A stretch of DNA of 64,000 nucleotides. It comes from Enterobacter huaxiensis. Lineage in GTDB: Bacteria; Pseudomonadota; Gammaproteobacteria; Enterobacterales; Enterobacteriaceae. The stretch covers positions 806,001 to 870,000 of the forward strand of contig NZ_CP043342.1 of the NCBI RefSeq assembly GCF_003594935.2. Reading direction: 5' to 3'. Numbering within the stretch: the stretch's first letter is position 1; every line of letters starts with the position of its first letter. A program made the position numbers and the translations under genes. The notes under the pieces are model-generated. The model saw only the letters and a list, made by a program, of their open reading frames with translations, ran no database searches and was not told where the DNA came from. Below, in pieces: positions 15,843 to 24,651 of the stretch.

Positions 15843-16613
15843 ATGAAAAAGGTTATGTTAATTGGGTTTGGCGCCATGGCGCAGGCGGTGATTGAGCGTC
15901 TGCCTGCGGGCGTCGCGATCGGCTGGATCGTCGCGCGTGAGTCTCACCACGCGGCGATCCGCGCGCAGTTTGGCGATGACGTGGTGGCGCTGGCCTCCCC
16001 GATGGACTGCGCGCAAAGCCCCGATCTGGTGCTGGAATGCGCCAGCCAGCAGGCGGTGGCGCAGTATGGCGAAGCGATTTTAGGGCGCGGCTGGCATCTG
16101 GCAGTGATCTCCACCGGTGCGCTGGCGGACAGCGCGCTGGAGCAGCGCCTGCTCGCGGCGGGCGGCAGGCTGACGCTGCTCTCCGGCGCGGTTGCCGGTA
16201 TCGACGGGCTGGCGGCGGCGAAAGAGGGCGGGCTTGAACGCGTGACCTATCAGTCGCGTAAAAGCCCGGCCAGCTGGCGCGGCAGCTACGCCGAGCAGCT
16301 TATCGATCTCAATTCTGTTTCTGAAGCAAAAGTCTTCTTCGAGGGCAGCGCCCGCGAGGCGGCGCGCCTGTTCCCGGCCAACGCCAACGTGGCGGCGACC
16401 GTGGCGCTCGGCGGCGTGGGGATGGACAACACCCGCGTGCAGCTGATGGTCGACCCGACAACGAAGCGCAACACCCACACGCTGCACGTGGAAGGCATGT
16501 TCGGCGAGTTCCATCTGGAGCTGAGCGGCCTGCCGCTGGCATCTAATCCTAAAACCTCCACCCTGGCGGCACTGAGCGCGGTGCGCGCCTGCCGCGAGCT
16601 GGCCCTGAGCTGA
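15843..16613 (+). CDS. Aspartate-dehydrogenase-like protein
   Basis: 256 residues. The N-terminal Rossmann domain (LIGFGAMAQAV, then VLECASQQAV) and C-terminal DUF108-type domain with KRNTHTLHVEGMFGEFHLEL and NPKTSTLAALSAV match L-aspartate dehydrogenases, which interconvert aspartate and iminoaspartate/oxaloacetate with NAD(P). Elsewhere such proteins can feed NAD synthesis, but nadA and nadC are absent here; it sits instead between an SDR and an aldehyde dehydrogenase in a catabolic operon. From memory, pseudomonads have this gene beside an aldehyde dehydrogenase and a ThDP enzyme. It may handle a pathway-specific amino or imino acid. The family call is firm, the substrate is not. Confidence 0.82.
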   Translation: MKKVMLIGFGAMAQAVIERLPAGVAIGWIVARESHHAAIRAQFGDDVVALASPMDCAQSPDLVLECASQQAVAQYGEAILGRGWHLAVISTGALADSALEQRLLAAGGRLTLLSGAVAGIDGLAAAKEGGLERVTYQSRKSPASWRGSYAEQLIDLNSVSEAKVFFEGSAREAARLFPANANVAATVALGGVGMDNTRVQLMVDPTTKRNTHTLHVEGMFGEFHLELSGLPLASNPKTSTLAALSAVRACRELALS

Positions 16614-16622
16614 GGAGTGACG

Positions 16623-18092
16623 ATGGACGATCTTAAGATTTTTATCGGCGGCCAGTGGCGACGCGGCGGCGGCAGCCCGATGCAGAGCCACTTCCCGGCT
16701 GACGGGTCGCTTAACGCGACGTTAAATGCGGCAAGCCTCGACGATCTGCAGGACGCGATTGAGGCCGGAGAGCAGGCCTGGCGCAATCCGGCGTGGCGCA
16801 GCAGCCTGCCGCACGTTCGCGCGAAGATCCTGCACAAGGTTGCCGATCTGATTGAGTCCCGCGTGGACGAACTGGCGCAGATGCAGAGCCGCGATAACGG
16901 CAAGCCGCTGGCGGAAGCGCGCGGGCTGGTAATGAGCGCGGCGGGAACGGCGCGCTACTTTGCCGCCGCCTGCGAGCTGCTGGAAGGGGAACTACCCACG
17001 CCGCGCCAGCCGGATCTGCTGACGCTGAGCCGCTATGAGCCGCTCGGCGTGGTAGCGGCCATCACGCCGTGGAATTCGCCGATTGCCAGCGAGATGCAGA
17101 AGGTCGCGCCGGCCATTGCTGCCGGTAACGCGGTGATCCTCAAGCCCGCCGAAGCCACGCCGCTGATGGCGCTGGAGCTGGCGCGGATTTTCGAACAGGC
17201 CGGGCTGCCCGCCGGGCTGCTGAGCGTGCTGCCGGGCAAAGGTTCGGTGATTGGCGATGCGCTGGCGCGTCACCCTAAAGTGCGAAAAATTTCCTTTACC
17301 GGCGGCACCACCACGGGCCGTCATCTGGCGCACGTGGCGGCGGAAAAGCTGATCCCGGCCTCGCTGGAGCTGGGCGGCAAATCGCCGACCATCGTGCTGG
17401 AGGATGCTGATATCGAACAGGCCGCACGCGGGATCTGCTATGGCATTTTCAGCTCGGCGGGGCAGGCGTGTATCGCCGGATCGCGGCTGTTTATCCACGA
17501 GAGCATTTACGCCCCGCTGATGGCGAGGCTGCTGGAATTAACTCGCGGGCTGCGCGTCGGACACCCGTTTACCGACGGCGTGCATGTCGGACCGCTGATC
17601 GGCGAAAAACATCGCCAGAGCGTGATCGAGTACGTCGAACTGGCGAAGCGTGAAGGGGGCCGCGTGCTGTGCGGCGGTGAGATACCCGCCGATCCCGCTC
17701 TGGCGAACGGCAGCTTCTTCCTGCCCACGATTATCGAGGGGCTGAGCAACGGCGCCCGCGCGTGCCGGGAGGAGATCTTCGGCCCGGTGCTGGTGACGAT
17801 GCCGTTTCGCGATGAAGCCACGCTTATCCGCGAGGCGAACGACTCGGTTTACGGCCTGGCGGCGGGGATCTGGACCCGCGATACGGGGCGTGCCCTGCGG
17901 TTAAGCGACCAGCTGGAAGCGGGAACCGTGTGGATCAACACCTACAAAGTTTTTGCGATTTCGACCCCGTTCGGGGGCTTTAAAGAGAGCGGTCTGGGCC
18001 GCGAAAAGGGCATTCAGGGGCTGAAAGCCTGGATGCAGCAAAAGAGCATATATCTGGCGACGGGTAACAGCGTCAACCACTGGTGCGACTGA
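16623..18092 (+). CDS. NAD(P)-dependent aldehyde dehydrogenase
   Basis: 489 residues from the ATG at 16623 (GAGG 7 bp upstream; the GTG at 16617 overlaps that sequence). A typical ALDH with the cofactor region ITPWNSPI, FTGGTTTGR, the general base Glu249 in LELGGKSP and nucleophile Cys283 in SAGQACIAGSR. It oxidises an aldehyde to an acid, non-acylating as judged by the full-length ALDH architecture. The following gene encodes a ThDP enzyme that could make the aldehyde from a 2-oxo acid, so the two may work in succession. The aldehyde is unidentified. Confidence 0.92.
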   Translation: MDDLKIFIGGQWRRGGGSPMQSHFPADGSLNATLNAASLDDLQDAIEAGEQAWRNPAWRSSLPHVRAKILHKVADLIESRVDELAQMQSRDNGKPLAEARGLVMSAAGTARYFAAACELLEGELPTPRQPDLLTLSRYEPLGVVAAITPWNSPIASEMQKVAPAIAAGNAVILKPAEATPLMALELARIFEQAGLPAGLLSVLPGKGSVIGDALARHPKVRKISFTGGTTTGRHLAHVAAEKLIPASLELGGKSPTIVLEDADIEQAARGICYGIFSSAGQACIAGSRLFIHESIYAPLMARLLELTRGLRVGHPFTDGVHVGPLIGEKHRQSVIEYVELAKREGGRVLCGGEIPADPALANGSFFLPTIIEGLSNGARACREEIFGPVLVTMPFRDEATLIREANDSVYGLAAGIWTRDTGRALRLSDQLEAGTVWINTYKVFAISTPFGGFKESGLGREKGIQGLKAWMQQKSIYLATGNSVNHWCD

Positions 18093-18106
18093 GAAAAGGG
18101 TGAGCA

Positions 18107-19747
18107 ATGAGCGAAATGATAACCGTCGGCGACGCCATCGCCAGAACGCTGGAGCAGTATCAGGTTGAGGCCATCTACGGCGTCATCTCCATTCACAACC
18201 TGCCGATCGCGGATGCGGTTGGGCAGCGCGGGAACATCCGCTTTGTGCCCGCGCGGGGCGAGGCGGGGTCCGTCACCATGGCCGACGCCCACGGGCGCTT
18301 TTCCGGCCTCGGCGTGGCGCTGACCAGCACCGGCGCGGGCGCAGGTAACGCGGTAGGCGCGCTGGTGGAAGCCATGAACGCCTGCACGCCGCTGCTGCAT
18401 TTAACCGGACAGGTGGAGAAAGCGTGGCTGGATGCCGACACCGGGTTTATCCACGAAACCCGCGATCAGCTGACCTTCCTCAAGGCCAGCTCAAAGCGGG
18501 CGTACCGCATCAGCAACGCTAACCAGGCGATGGCCATTCTGCATAAAGCCATTCAGGAGGCGCAGACGCCGCCGTGCGGGCCTGTCTCGGTGGAAATCCC
18601 GATTGATATTCAGGGTGCCAAAATCCCCCTATCGCTGGTGACCGCGCCGATTAAACCGGCGTCGGTTGCGAGCGTGGATGCGGCCGTTGTCGATACGCTG
18701 TGGACGCAGCTTAAGCAGGCAAAACAGCCGCTGCTGTGGCTGGGGGGCGGGGCGCTGGGCAGCGCTGACGCGGTGAAAAAGCTGGCGGATGCGGGCATCA
18801 CCGTGATTTCCAGCACCCACGCGCGCGGCGTGCTGCCGGACGGCCACCGCGCCAGCCTGCGGGCGTTCCACAACTCGCCGTCGGTGGAGGCGCTCATTGC
18901 GCAGTGTGATTTTACGCTGGTCGCCGGTTCACGTCTGCGCAGCAACGAAACCCGCTCCTGGACGCTTGAGCTGCCGTCCCCGCGCGTGCAGATTGATATC
19001 GACCCGGCGGCGGCCAGCCGTAACTACCTGATGGACAACACGCTGGTCGCCGACTGTTCCGCCTTGCTTGGCGCGCTTGCAGACAAAATTCAGGGCCGCG
19101 AGTGGGGCTGTGCCCGATGGGATGCGCAGGTGCAGCAGGCGGTTGAGCAGGCCGGGCAGGGGCTGCGCGAGCAGTGCGGCGCCTACGCGAAGCTCAACGA
19201 CGCCATCGAGAAGGCGCTGCCCAAGGACGGCCTGCTGGTGCGCGATATTACCGTCTCCGGCAGCCTGTGGGGCAGCCGACTGTTCCGCGCCAACGGTCCG
19301 CTAATGAACATTCACTCTCTCGCCGGGGCGATTGGCATGGGCCTGCCGATGGCGATTGGCACCGCGATTGCCAACCCGCAGCGTAAGGTGGTGGGGCTGG
19401 TGGGCGACGGCGGTCTGAGCCTGAACCTGGGCGAGCTGGCGACGCTGGCGCAGGAGAGAGCCAACGTGACGCTGCTGGTCATGAACGACGGCGGCTACGG
19501 CGTGATGCGCGGTATTCAGGATAAGTATTTCGGCGGGCGTCAGTATTACAACGAACTGCATACGCCGGACTTTACCCTGCTGGCGCAGGCAATTGGCCTG
19601 CAGGCGTGGAGCGTTGAGCGGGCCGAGGATTTTGATGCGGTGATGACGGAGGCGCTGGCGATGCCGGGGCCGTCGGTGGTGGAAGTGAGGATGGGGCAGA
19701 TTGGCGCGCTGAAGTTTGCGGGGCCGCCGCAGAAGACGCTTTACTAG
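18107..19747 (+). CDS. Thiamine-diphosphate-dependent enzyme (2-oxo acid decarboxylase-like)
   Basis: 546 residues with the three-domain layout of the acetolactate synthase / benzoylformate decarboxylase family. The catalytic cofactor-activating glutamate is Glu52 (ARGEAGS), and the ThDP/Mg motif GDGGLSLNLGE...NDGGYG spans about 433-462. The central domain is degenerate for FAD binding, so a decarboxylase or ligase rather than true acetolactate synthase is likely. Last gene of the operon, 14 bp after the aldehyde dehydrogenase gene, with which it probably forms a decarboxylation-oxidation pair. The closest remembered relatives are unassigned decarboxylases of pseudomonads. Transcription probably ends in the repeats at 19755-19834. 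Confidence 0.88.
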   Translation: MSEMITVGDAIARTLEQYQVEAIYGVISIHNLPIADAVGQRGNIRFVPARGEAGSVTMADAHGRFSGLGVALTSTGAGAGNAVGALVEAMNACTPLLHLTGQVEKAWLDADTGFIHETRDQLTFLKASSKRAYRISNANQAMAILHKAIQEAQTPPCGPVSVEIPIDIQGAKIPLSLVTAPIKPASVASVDAAVVDTLWTQLKQAKQPLLWLGGGALGSADAVKKLADAGITVISSTHARGVLPDGHRASLRAFHNSPSVEALIAQCDFTLVAGSRLRSNETRSWTLELPSPRVQIDIDPAAASRNYLMDNTLVADCSALLGALADKIQGREWGCARWDAQVQQAVEQAGQGLREQCGAYAKLNDAIEKALPKDGLLVRDITVSGSLWGSRLFRANGPLMNIHSLAGAIGMGLPMAIGTAIANPQRKVVGLVGDGGLSLNLGELATLAQERANVTLLVMNDGGYGVMRGIQDKYFGGRQYYNELHTPDFTLLAQAIGLQAWSVERAEDFDAVMTEALAMPGPSVVEVRMGQIGALKFAGPPQKTLY

Positions 19748-19754
19748 CTGTTTC

Positions 19755-19789
19755 CACTCACCCCAACCCTCTCCCACAGGGAGAGGGTG
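19755..19789. repeat. 'cctcaccc/ccctctccc' palindrome
   Basis: CACTCACCCCAACCC followed by the hairpin CTCTCCC-ACA-GGGAGAG. Single copy of the element seen as inverted pairs at 4252 and 48396. Confidence 0.8.
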
Positions 19790-19795
19790 AAAACT

Positions 19796-19834
19796 GTAGG
19801 CCGGGTAAGGCGAAGCCACCACCCGGCTTTTTTT
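19796..19834 (+). repeat. REP palindrome acting as operon terminator
   Basis: GTAGGCCGGGTAAGGCG...CCACCCGGC forms a long imperfect hairpin followed by seven T residues, so it can end the catabolic operon; read from the other side it follows the convergent porin gene. Confidence 0.75.
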
Positions 19835-19836
19835 CA

Positions 19837-21105
19837 TCAGAACACGTTAAACGGGTATTCCACGTAGGCGCGGATCTCATCCCCGCCCACGTTATAGTCG
19901 CTGGCGTTGCTGGAGACGCGCAGCACGGAATAGCGCAGTTTCAGCTTCAGATCTTTCGCCGGGCCGTCCTGCACCTGGTACTGGACCTGGTTAAACCACT
20001 CGTGCTCTTTGCCGTTGCTGGTTTCAGACGTTTTAATGTTGTCGCCGCGGACGTAGGCCGTGGTCCAGCTCAGGCCCGGCAGGCCGAGGCCGCCGAAGTC
20101 CAGACCGTACGACGCCTGCCATGAGCGTTCATCTTCGCCGTTGAAATCAGACCAGTAGGAGTTTGCCAGCCAGATGGTGTTGCCGCCGTCACCCACGCCA
20201 CCCCGATCGCGGTAGCCTCCGTAGTTGTAGCCGGTGCTGCCGCTGCTCTGCTGGTACGCCACCTTGAAGGTGTGAATATCCCAGATATAGCTCGCCGCCA
20301 GGCTCCAGATGGTGTTGCTGCGCCCGGTGTCCAGGCTGTCTGCGTAGCCCTGATCCAGACGCGAGTTGTAGCCGTTGAAGTCGAGCACCAGCTGCTGCCC
20401 GGTGCTGAACGGCTGTTTGAAGTTCATGCCCAGATACTGCTTGTTCATTACCTCTTCGTTATGAGAGGCATACAGCGCGCCGCTGAACTGGTCGTTGAAC
20501 TGGTAGCTCGCGCCGCCGAAGGAGAAGCGCTTCAGGCCGCTGTCGTGGCGATCGTCGCTTTTACGCTGCTGGTCGGTGAAGTAGCCTGCGTTGACTTCCA
20601 GACCGTCGATCTCTTTGGAGGTCAACATCGTACCGGTGTAGCTTTCAAACAGCAGTCGGGAGCTGTCGGCATTGACGATGGGCAGCTCAGGACGCTGGTT
20701 TCCGTAGCTCAGCACGGTGTTGGAGATGCGCATTTTGGCCGTCGCGCCAAACTTAGCCAGATCGGATTTTGCCCGGCCGTCGTCTTCCTGCTTGAAGAAG
20801 TCGATGCCGCCCGCGCCGCTCTTGCCGCGGCCTCCATCCAGACGCACGCCATACTGTGCAATGCCGTCCACGCCGAAGCCCACCAGCCCTTCGGTGTAAC
20901 CGGATTCAAAGGTGGCGATGATGCCCTGGCCCCATTCGGCTTTATCCTGCTGGCCCTGATGATAATCACGGCTGATATACGCATTGCGTAAAAACAGGTC
21001 TAAATGGCTGTCGTCAATAAAACCCTGGCTGTCAGATTGCTGGCTTGCAGCGACGGGTAATGCGGCAAATAAGCTTAAAGCGATTAACGATAATTCTTTT
21101 TTCAC
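19837..21105 (-). CDS. OprD-family outer membrane porin
   Basis: 422 residues. An N-terminal signal peptide (LSLIALSLFAALPVAAS) is followed by SQGFIDDSHLDLFLRNAYI, the start typical of OprD proteins (GFIDDS also begins chitoporin). Many alternating beta strands end in VEYPFNVF with a terminal Phe, as outer membrane barrels need. OprD channels of pseudomonads often admit aromatic or other carboxylates, matching the adjacent catabolic operon. The start is a GTG at 21105 without a clear Shine-Dalgarno sequence, and no better in-frame start is visible. Upstream lie a candidate promoter (21156-21184) and a degenerate copy of the operon operator (21202-21217). Confidence 0.87.
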   Translation of the reverse strand: MKKELSLIALSLFAALPVAASQQSDSQGFIDDSHLDLFLRNAYISRDYHQGQQDKAEWGQGIIATFESGYTEGLVGFGVDGIAQYGVRLDGGRGKSGAGGIDFFKQEDDGRAKSDLAKFGATAKMRISNTVLSYGNQRPELPIVNADSSRLLFESYTGTMLTSKEIDGLEVNAGYFTDQQRKSDDRHDSGLKRFSFGGASYQFNDQFSGALYASHNEEVMNKQYLGMNFKQPFSTGQQLVLDFNGYNSRLDQGYADSLDTGRSNTIWSLAASYIWDIHTFKVAYQQSSGSTGYNYGGYRDRGGVGDGGNTIWLANSYWSDFNGEDERSWQASYGLDFGGLGLPGLSWTTAYVRGDNIKTSETSNGKEHEWFNQVQYQVQDGPAKDLKLKLRYSVLRVSSNASDYNVGGDEIRAYVEYPFNVF

Positions 21106-21155
21106 GGAGGGAACGTCTCTGTCTGAATATAGTAATTTAATTAACTGCGCGTTTG

Positions 21156-21184
21156 ATAATTACCGGAAAGGTTAACGATTGCAA
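21156..21184 (-). promoter_or_regulatory. Candidate promoter of the OprD porin gene
   Basis: Minus strand TTGCAA (21179-21184), 17-bp spacer, AATTAT (21156-21161). The spacing is ideal and both boxes are moderate matches. The operator copy at 21202-21217 would be centred near -61. Confidence 0.4.
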
Positions 21185-21201
21185 TAATTATGTGACCAGG
21201 T

Positions 21202-21217
21202 ATTTCAGCGGTGGAAC
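21202..21217. promoter_or_regulatory. Palindromic operator, copy 4 (degenerate)
   Basis: ATTTCAGCGGTGGAAC matches the GTTTCA-N4-TGAAAC arms at 10 of 12 positions. It is about 100 bp upstream of the porin start, which places the porin in the same putative regulon as the MFS gene and operon. Confidence 0.5.
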
Positions 21218-21280
21218 GTAGATTCTGCGGGGGCTGGAGAGCTGTTATCGATACGTGCGGTTAAATTGGCAATTCATGCG

Positions 21281-21308
21281 AAATAAAAGGGAGGCAACCG
21301 TGCCTCCC
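21281..21308 (-). terminator. Intrinsic terminator of loiP
   Basis: On the minus strand the stem GGGAGGCA-CGGT-TGCCTCCC is followed by TTTTATTT. It isolates loiP from the porin gene downstream, so the porin needs its own promoter. Confidence 0.85.
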
Positions 21309-21315
21309 GATAATA

Positions 21316-22074
21316 TTATTTAATTCCGTCAGCGGCCATGCGGTCGCGAATATGCTGCGCGCGCTCAACCGAGGCCGGGTGATCGTCAAACATGGAGCTT
21401 TGACGGCCCTCTTCCAGCTTGGCCAGTTTTTCGAAGCTGGTGGCTAAACCTGATGGATTGATGCCGCGTTTGCGCAACAGATCGTAGGAGTAGTCGTCCG
21501 CCTCGGACTCCTGGCGCTGGGAGAACTGCGAGTTGACCAGCTTCTCGCCCATGTCGCCAATCTGAGACTGAGACAGGCTGCCGACGATGCCGCCCGCGGA
21601 GGCCGCCGCCGCACGAACGGCGTTAGTACCCAGCGCAACCTGCATGCCTTTCTTCACGTGGCCGAGCGCGACGTGGCCCATTTCGTGGCCGATAACCGCT
21701 TCAACTTCGTTGTCGGTCATCATGTCCATCAGCCCGCTGTATACGCGGATACAGCCGTTTGCCATCGCGAAGGCGTTCACGTCTTTCGCCACGTAGACTT
21801 TATAGTTCACCGGCTGGCCGTTGATGTTGTCGCCCAGGGCGGAAGCAATCTTATTCAGACGCTGCGTATAGGTACTGTTAGCCGGGGCGAGGGTGGCTTT
21901 TGCATCCATATCTTTACAGGCCTGGTCGCTCAGCGTTTTAACCTGCTCATCGCTCAGGGAATACGCCTGGAAGGCCTCGGCCCCTGACGACATCAGACCG
22001 TTAGAATCCATATTTTGACAGCCGCTCAGCAGGAGCGTTGTACCCAGGGCCAGCACTATTGCACGCATTTTCAT
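21316..22074 (-). CDS. loiP: Outer-membrane-associated metalloprotease LoiP
   Basis: 252 residues from the ATG at 22074 (GGAAG before it); a longer reading frame to 22293 has no family support. An M48-family lipoprotein: signal sequence ending LLLSGC with lipidated Cys19, zinc motif HEMGH at 130-134, and a third ligand in the RQESEADDYS segment. LoiP (YggG) degrades misfolded or loosely folded envelope proteins at low osmolarity and works with the chaperone-protease BepA in E. coli (established knowledge). Divergent from tktA, as in E. coli; in E. coli its other neighbour is speB, now displaced by the accessory block. Confidence 0.95.
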   Translation of the reverse strand: MKMRAIVLALGTTLLLSGCQNMDSNGLMSSGAEAFQAYSLSDEQVKTLSDQACKDMDAKATLAPANSTYTQRLNKIASALGDNINGQPVNYKVYVAKDVNAFAMANGCIRVYSGLMDMMTDNEVEAVIGHEMGHVALGHVKKGMQVALGTNAVRAAAASAGGIVGSLSQSQIGDMGEKLVNSQFSQRQESEADDYSYDLLRKRGINPSGLATSFEKLAKLEEGRQSSMFDDHPASVERAQHIRDRMAADGIK

Positions 22075-22344
22075 TATGTTGCTTCCGTACTCGTTAATCT
22101 GAATAAAATCCGAAAAGTGCACCGTCAGCGAAGCCGGTGAGGCTAAGTATAAGGAATATCGACAGGGGCGGGCGAGTAGATTGCGCAACATGCGAGCATG
22201 ATCCAGAGATTTCTTAACACGCAAAAGAATGCTCCATGTACATGACTTGCGGCTTGGGTTACATTGTTGGCACTTTTTTCCGGCGTAGCCCAAAACGCGC
22301 TGTCGTCAAGGGCATGGCCTTTAACAGTCCGATCTGGAGTTAAA

Positions 22345-24336
22345 ATGTCCTCACGTAAAGAGCTTGCTAATGCTATTCGTGCGCTGAGCATGGACGCAGT
22401 ACAGAAAGCCAAATCCGGCCACCCAGGGGCCCCTATGGGTATGGCTGATATCGCCGAAGTCCTGTGGCGTGATTTCCTGAACCACAACCCGCAGAACCCG
22501 TCATGGGCTGACCGCGACCGTTTCGTGCTGTCCAACGGCCACGGCTCTATGCTGATCTATAGCCTGCTGCACCTCACCGGCTACGACCTGCCAATCGAAG
22601 AGCTGAAAAACTTCCGCCAGCTGCACTCCAAAACCCCGGGTCACCCGGAAGTGGGTTACACCGCTGGCGTTGAAACCACCACCGGCCCGCTGGGTCAGGG
22701 TATTGCTAACGCTGTGGGTATGGCGATTGCCGAGAAGACCCTTGCGGCACAGTTCAACCGCCCTGGTCACGATATCGTTGACCACTTCACCTACGCGTTC
22801 ATGGGCGACGGCTGCATGATGGAAGGCATTTCTCACGAAGTGTGCTCCCTGGCAGGTACCCTGAAGCTGGGCAAACTGGTTGCGTTCTATGACGACAACG
22901 GTATCTCCATCGACGGTCACGTTGAAGGCTGGTTCACTGACGACACCGCAGCACGTTTCGAAGCCTACGGCTGGCACGTTGTGCGTGGCGTTGATGGCCA
23001 CGATGCTGACTCGATTAAACGTGCGGTAGAAGAAGCGCGTGCGGTCACGGATAAACCATCCCTGCTGATGTGCAAAACCATCATCGGCTTCGGTTCTCCT
23101 AACAAAGCGGGTACGCATGATTCCCACGGCGCACCGCTAGGTGATGCGGAAATCGCGCTGACCCGTGAAGCGCTTGGCTGGAACCACCCTGCATTCGAAA
23201 TCCCGTCTGACATCTATGCGCAGTGGGATGCAAAAGAAGCGGGTCAGGTGAAAGAAGCGGCCTGGAATGAGAAATTCGCGGCCTATGCGAAAGCGTTCCC
23301 ACAGGAAGCGGCTGAGTTCACCCGTCGTATGAAAGGCGACATGCCGTCTGACTTCGACGCGAAAGCGAACGAATTCATCGCTAAGCTGCAGGCGAACCCG
23401 TCCAAAATCGCCAGCCGTAAAGCGTCCCAGAATGCGATCGAAGCGTTCGGTCCGCTGCTGCCTGAATTCCTCGGCGGCTCCGCTGACCTCGCGCCTTCTA
23501 ACCTGACCATCTGGTCTGGTTCTAAAGCAATCAACGAAGATACCGCCGGTAACTACATCCATTACGGCGTGCGTGAATTCGGCATGACCGCGATTGCGAA
23601 CGGTATCTCCCTGCACGGTGGTTTCCTGCCGTACACTTCTACCTTCCTGATGTTCGTCGAATATGCACGTAACGCCGTGCGTATGGCTGCGCTGATGAAA
23701 CAGCGTCAGGTGATGGTCTACACCCACGACTCCATCGGTCTGGGCGAAGATGGCCCTACTCACCAGCCGGTAGAGCAGGTGGCTTCCCTGCGTGTGACCC
23801 CGAACATGAGCACATGGCGCCCATGTGACCAGGTTGAATCCGCAGTGGCGTGGAAATACGGCGTTGAGCGTCAGGACGGCCCAACCGCACTGATCCTCTC
23901 CCGTCAGAACCTGGCCCAGCAGGATCGTACCGAAGAGCAGCTGGCAAACATCGCGCGCGGTGGCTACGTGCTGAAAGACTGTGAAGGCCAGCCAGAGCTG
24001 ATCTTTATCGCGACCGGTTCTGAAGTTGAGCTGGCCGTAGCGGCGTGGGACAAACTGTCTGCCGAAGGCGTTAAGGCGCGCGTGGTTTCCATGCCGTCTA
24101 CCGACGCGTTCGACAAGCAGGATGCCGCTTACCGTGAATCCGTTCTGCCTAAAGCGGTATCCGCTCGCGTGGCAGTGGAAGCGGGTATCGCTGACTACTG
24201 GTTCAAATACGTGGGCCTGAACGGCGCCATCGTCGGGATGACCACCTTCGGTGAGTCTGCTCCGGCAGAGCTGCTGTTCGAAGAGTTCGGCTTCACCGTT
24301 GAGAACGTAGTCGCTAAAGCGAAAGAGCTGCTGTAA
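22345..24336 (+). CDS. tktA: Transketolase TktA
   Basis: 663 residues from the ATG at 22345 ([12 protein letters not shown]), the E. coli length; the extension to 22264 is not supported. It transfers two-carbon ketol units between sugar phosphates in the non-oxidative pentose phosphate pathway using ThDP. Visible features are [10 protein letters not shown] near the N-terminus, the ThDP/Mg motif GDGCMMEG...NGIS, and the [20 protein letters not shown] and [16 protein letters not shown] segments with substrate-contacting His residues. Erythrose-4-phosphate is one of its products and a substrate of Epd, encoded 6 kb downstream. Followed by a clear terminator. Confidence 0.98.
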   Translation: MSSRKELANAIRALSMDAVQKAKSGHPGAPMGMADIAEVLWRDFLNHNPQNPSWADRDRFVLSNGHGSMLIYSLLHLTGYDLPIEELKNFRQLHSKTPGHPEVGYTAGVETTTGPLGQGIANAVGMAIAEKTLAAQFNRPGHDIVDHFTYAFMGDGCMMEGISHEVCSLAGTLKLGKLVAFYDDNGISIDGHVEGWFTDDTAARFEAYGWHVVRGVDGHDADSIKRAVEEARAVTDKPSLLMCKTIIGFGSPNKAGTHDSHGAPLGDAEIALTREALGWNHPAFEIPSDIYAQWDAKEAGQVKEAAWNEKFAAYAKAFPQEAAEFTRRMKGDMPSDFDAKANEFIAKLQANPSKIASRKASQNAIEAFGPLLPEFLGGSADLAPSNLTIWSGSKAINEDTAGNYIHYGVREFGMTAIANGISLHGGFLPYTSTFLMFVEYARNAVRMAALMKQRQVMVYTHDSIGLGEDGPTHQPVEQVASLRVTPNMSTWRPCDQVESAVAWKYGVERQDGPTALILSRQNLAQQDRTEEQLANIARGGYVLKDCEGQPELIFIATGSEVELAVAAWDKLSAEGVKARVVSMPSTDAFDKQDAAYRESVLPKAVSARVAVEAGIADYWFKYVGLNGAIVGMTTFGESAPAELLFEEFGFTVENVVAKAKELL

Positions 24337-24353
24337 TCCTCTTTGTAAGGCAA

Positions 24354-24380
24354 AACGGGTCGCTAAGGCGGCCCGTTTTT
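24354..24380 (+). terminator. Intrinsic terminator of tktA
   Basis: ACGGGTCGC-TAAG-GCGGCCCGT followed by TTTTT, 20 bp past the stop codon. Confidence 0.88.
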
Positions 24381-24465
24381 ATGTTCAAGATGAATTATGT
24401 TTGAATAAACAATCCTTTTTTAGTGACCTTCATCCCAATTATGCAATGTAGTCACCTTTATAAGA

Positions 24466-24481
24466 TGCAATCAAGATCACA
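24466..24481. promoter_or_regulatory. Possible CRP site upstream of cmtB
   Basis: TGCAA-TCAAGA-TCACA matches 8 of 10 fixed CRP positions. It lies about 170 bp upstream of the PTS gene cmtB in a 315-bp A+T-rich gap (24337-24651) with no other feature I can support apart from the tktA terminator. Confidence 0.45.
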
Positions 24482-24651
24482 TAAACACACTTGCTTTTTT
24501 ATTTATACATTACAACAAACTGTTTTTATTGCTTTTAATAAAACAGAGAAGTAAGCCTTCGCTCATTCCTCCCCGTTTGATTTCATTCCACCGCAGGCGT
24601 ATTTTATTTTTAGCGATACGTTGTACCCTAAAAATAAAATAAGGATTATAT

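Noticed and set aside
15843..16613. AspDH-like gene as part of NAD synthesis
   Set aside because: No nadA, nadB or nadC gene is near it, and it is embedded among catabolic genes with 9-10 bp gaps.
7052..19747. Identification of the island as an iac (indole-acetate), hca, mhp or vanillate cluster
   Set aside because: The iac set needs an acyl-CoA dehydrogenase-like protein and an oxygenase small subunit; hca needs a beta subunit; mhp needs hydratase, aldolase and acylating dehydrogenase; van needs a VanB reductase. None is present.
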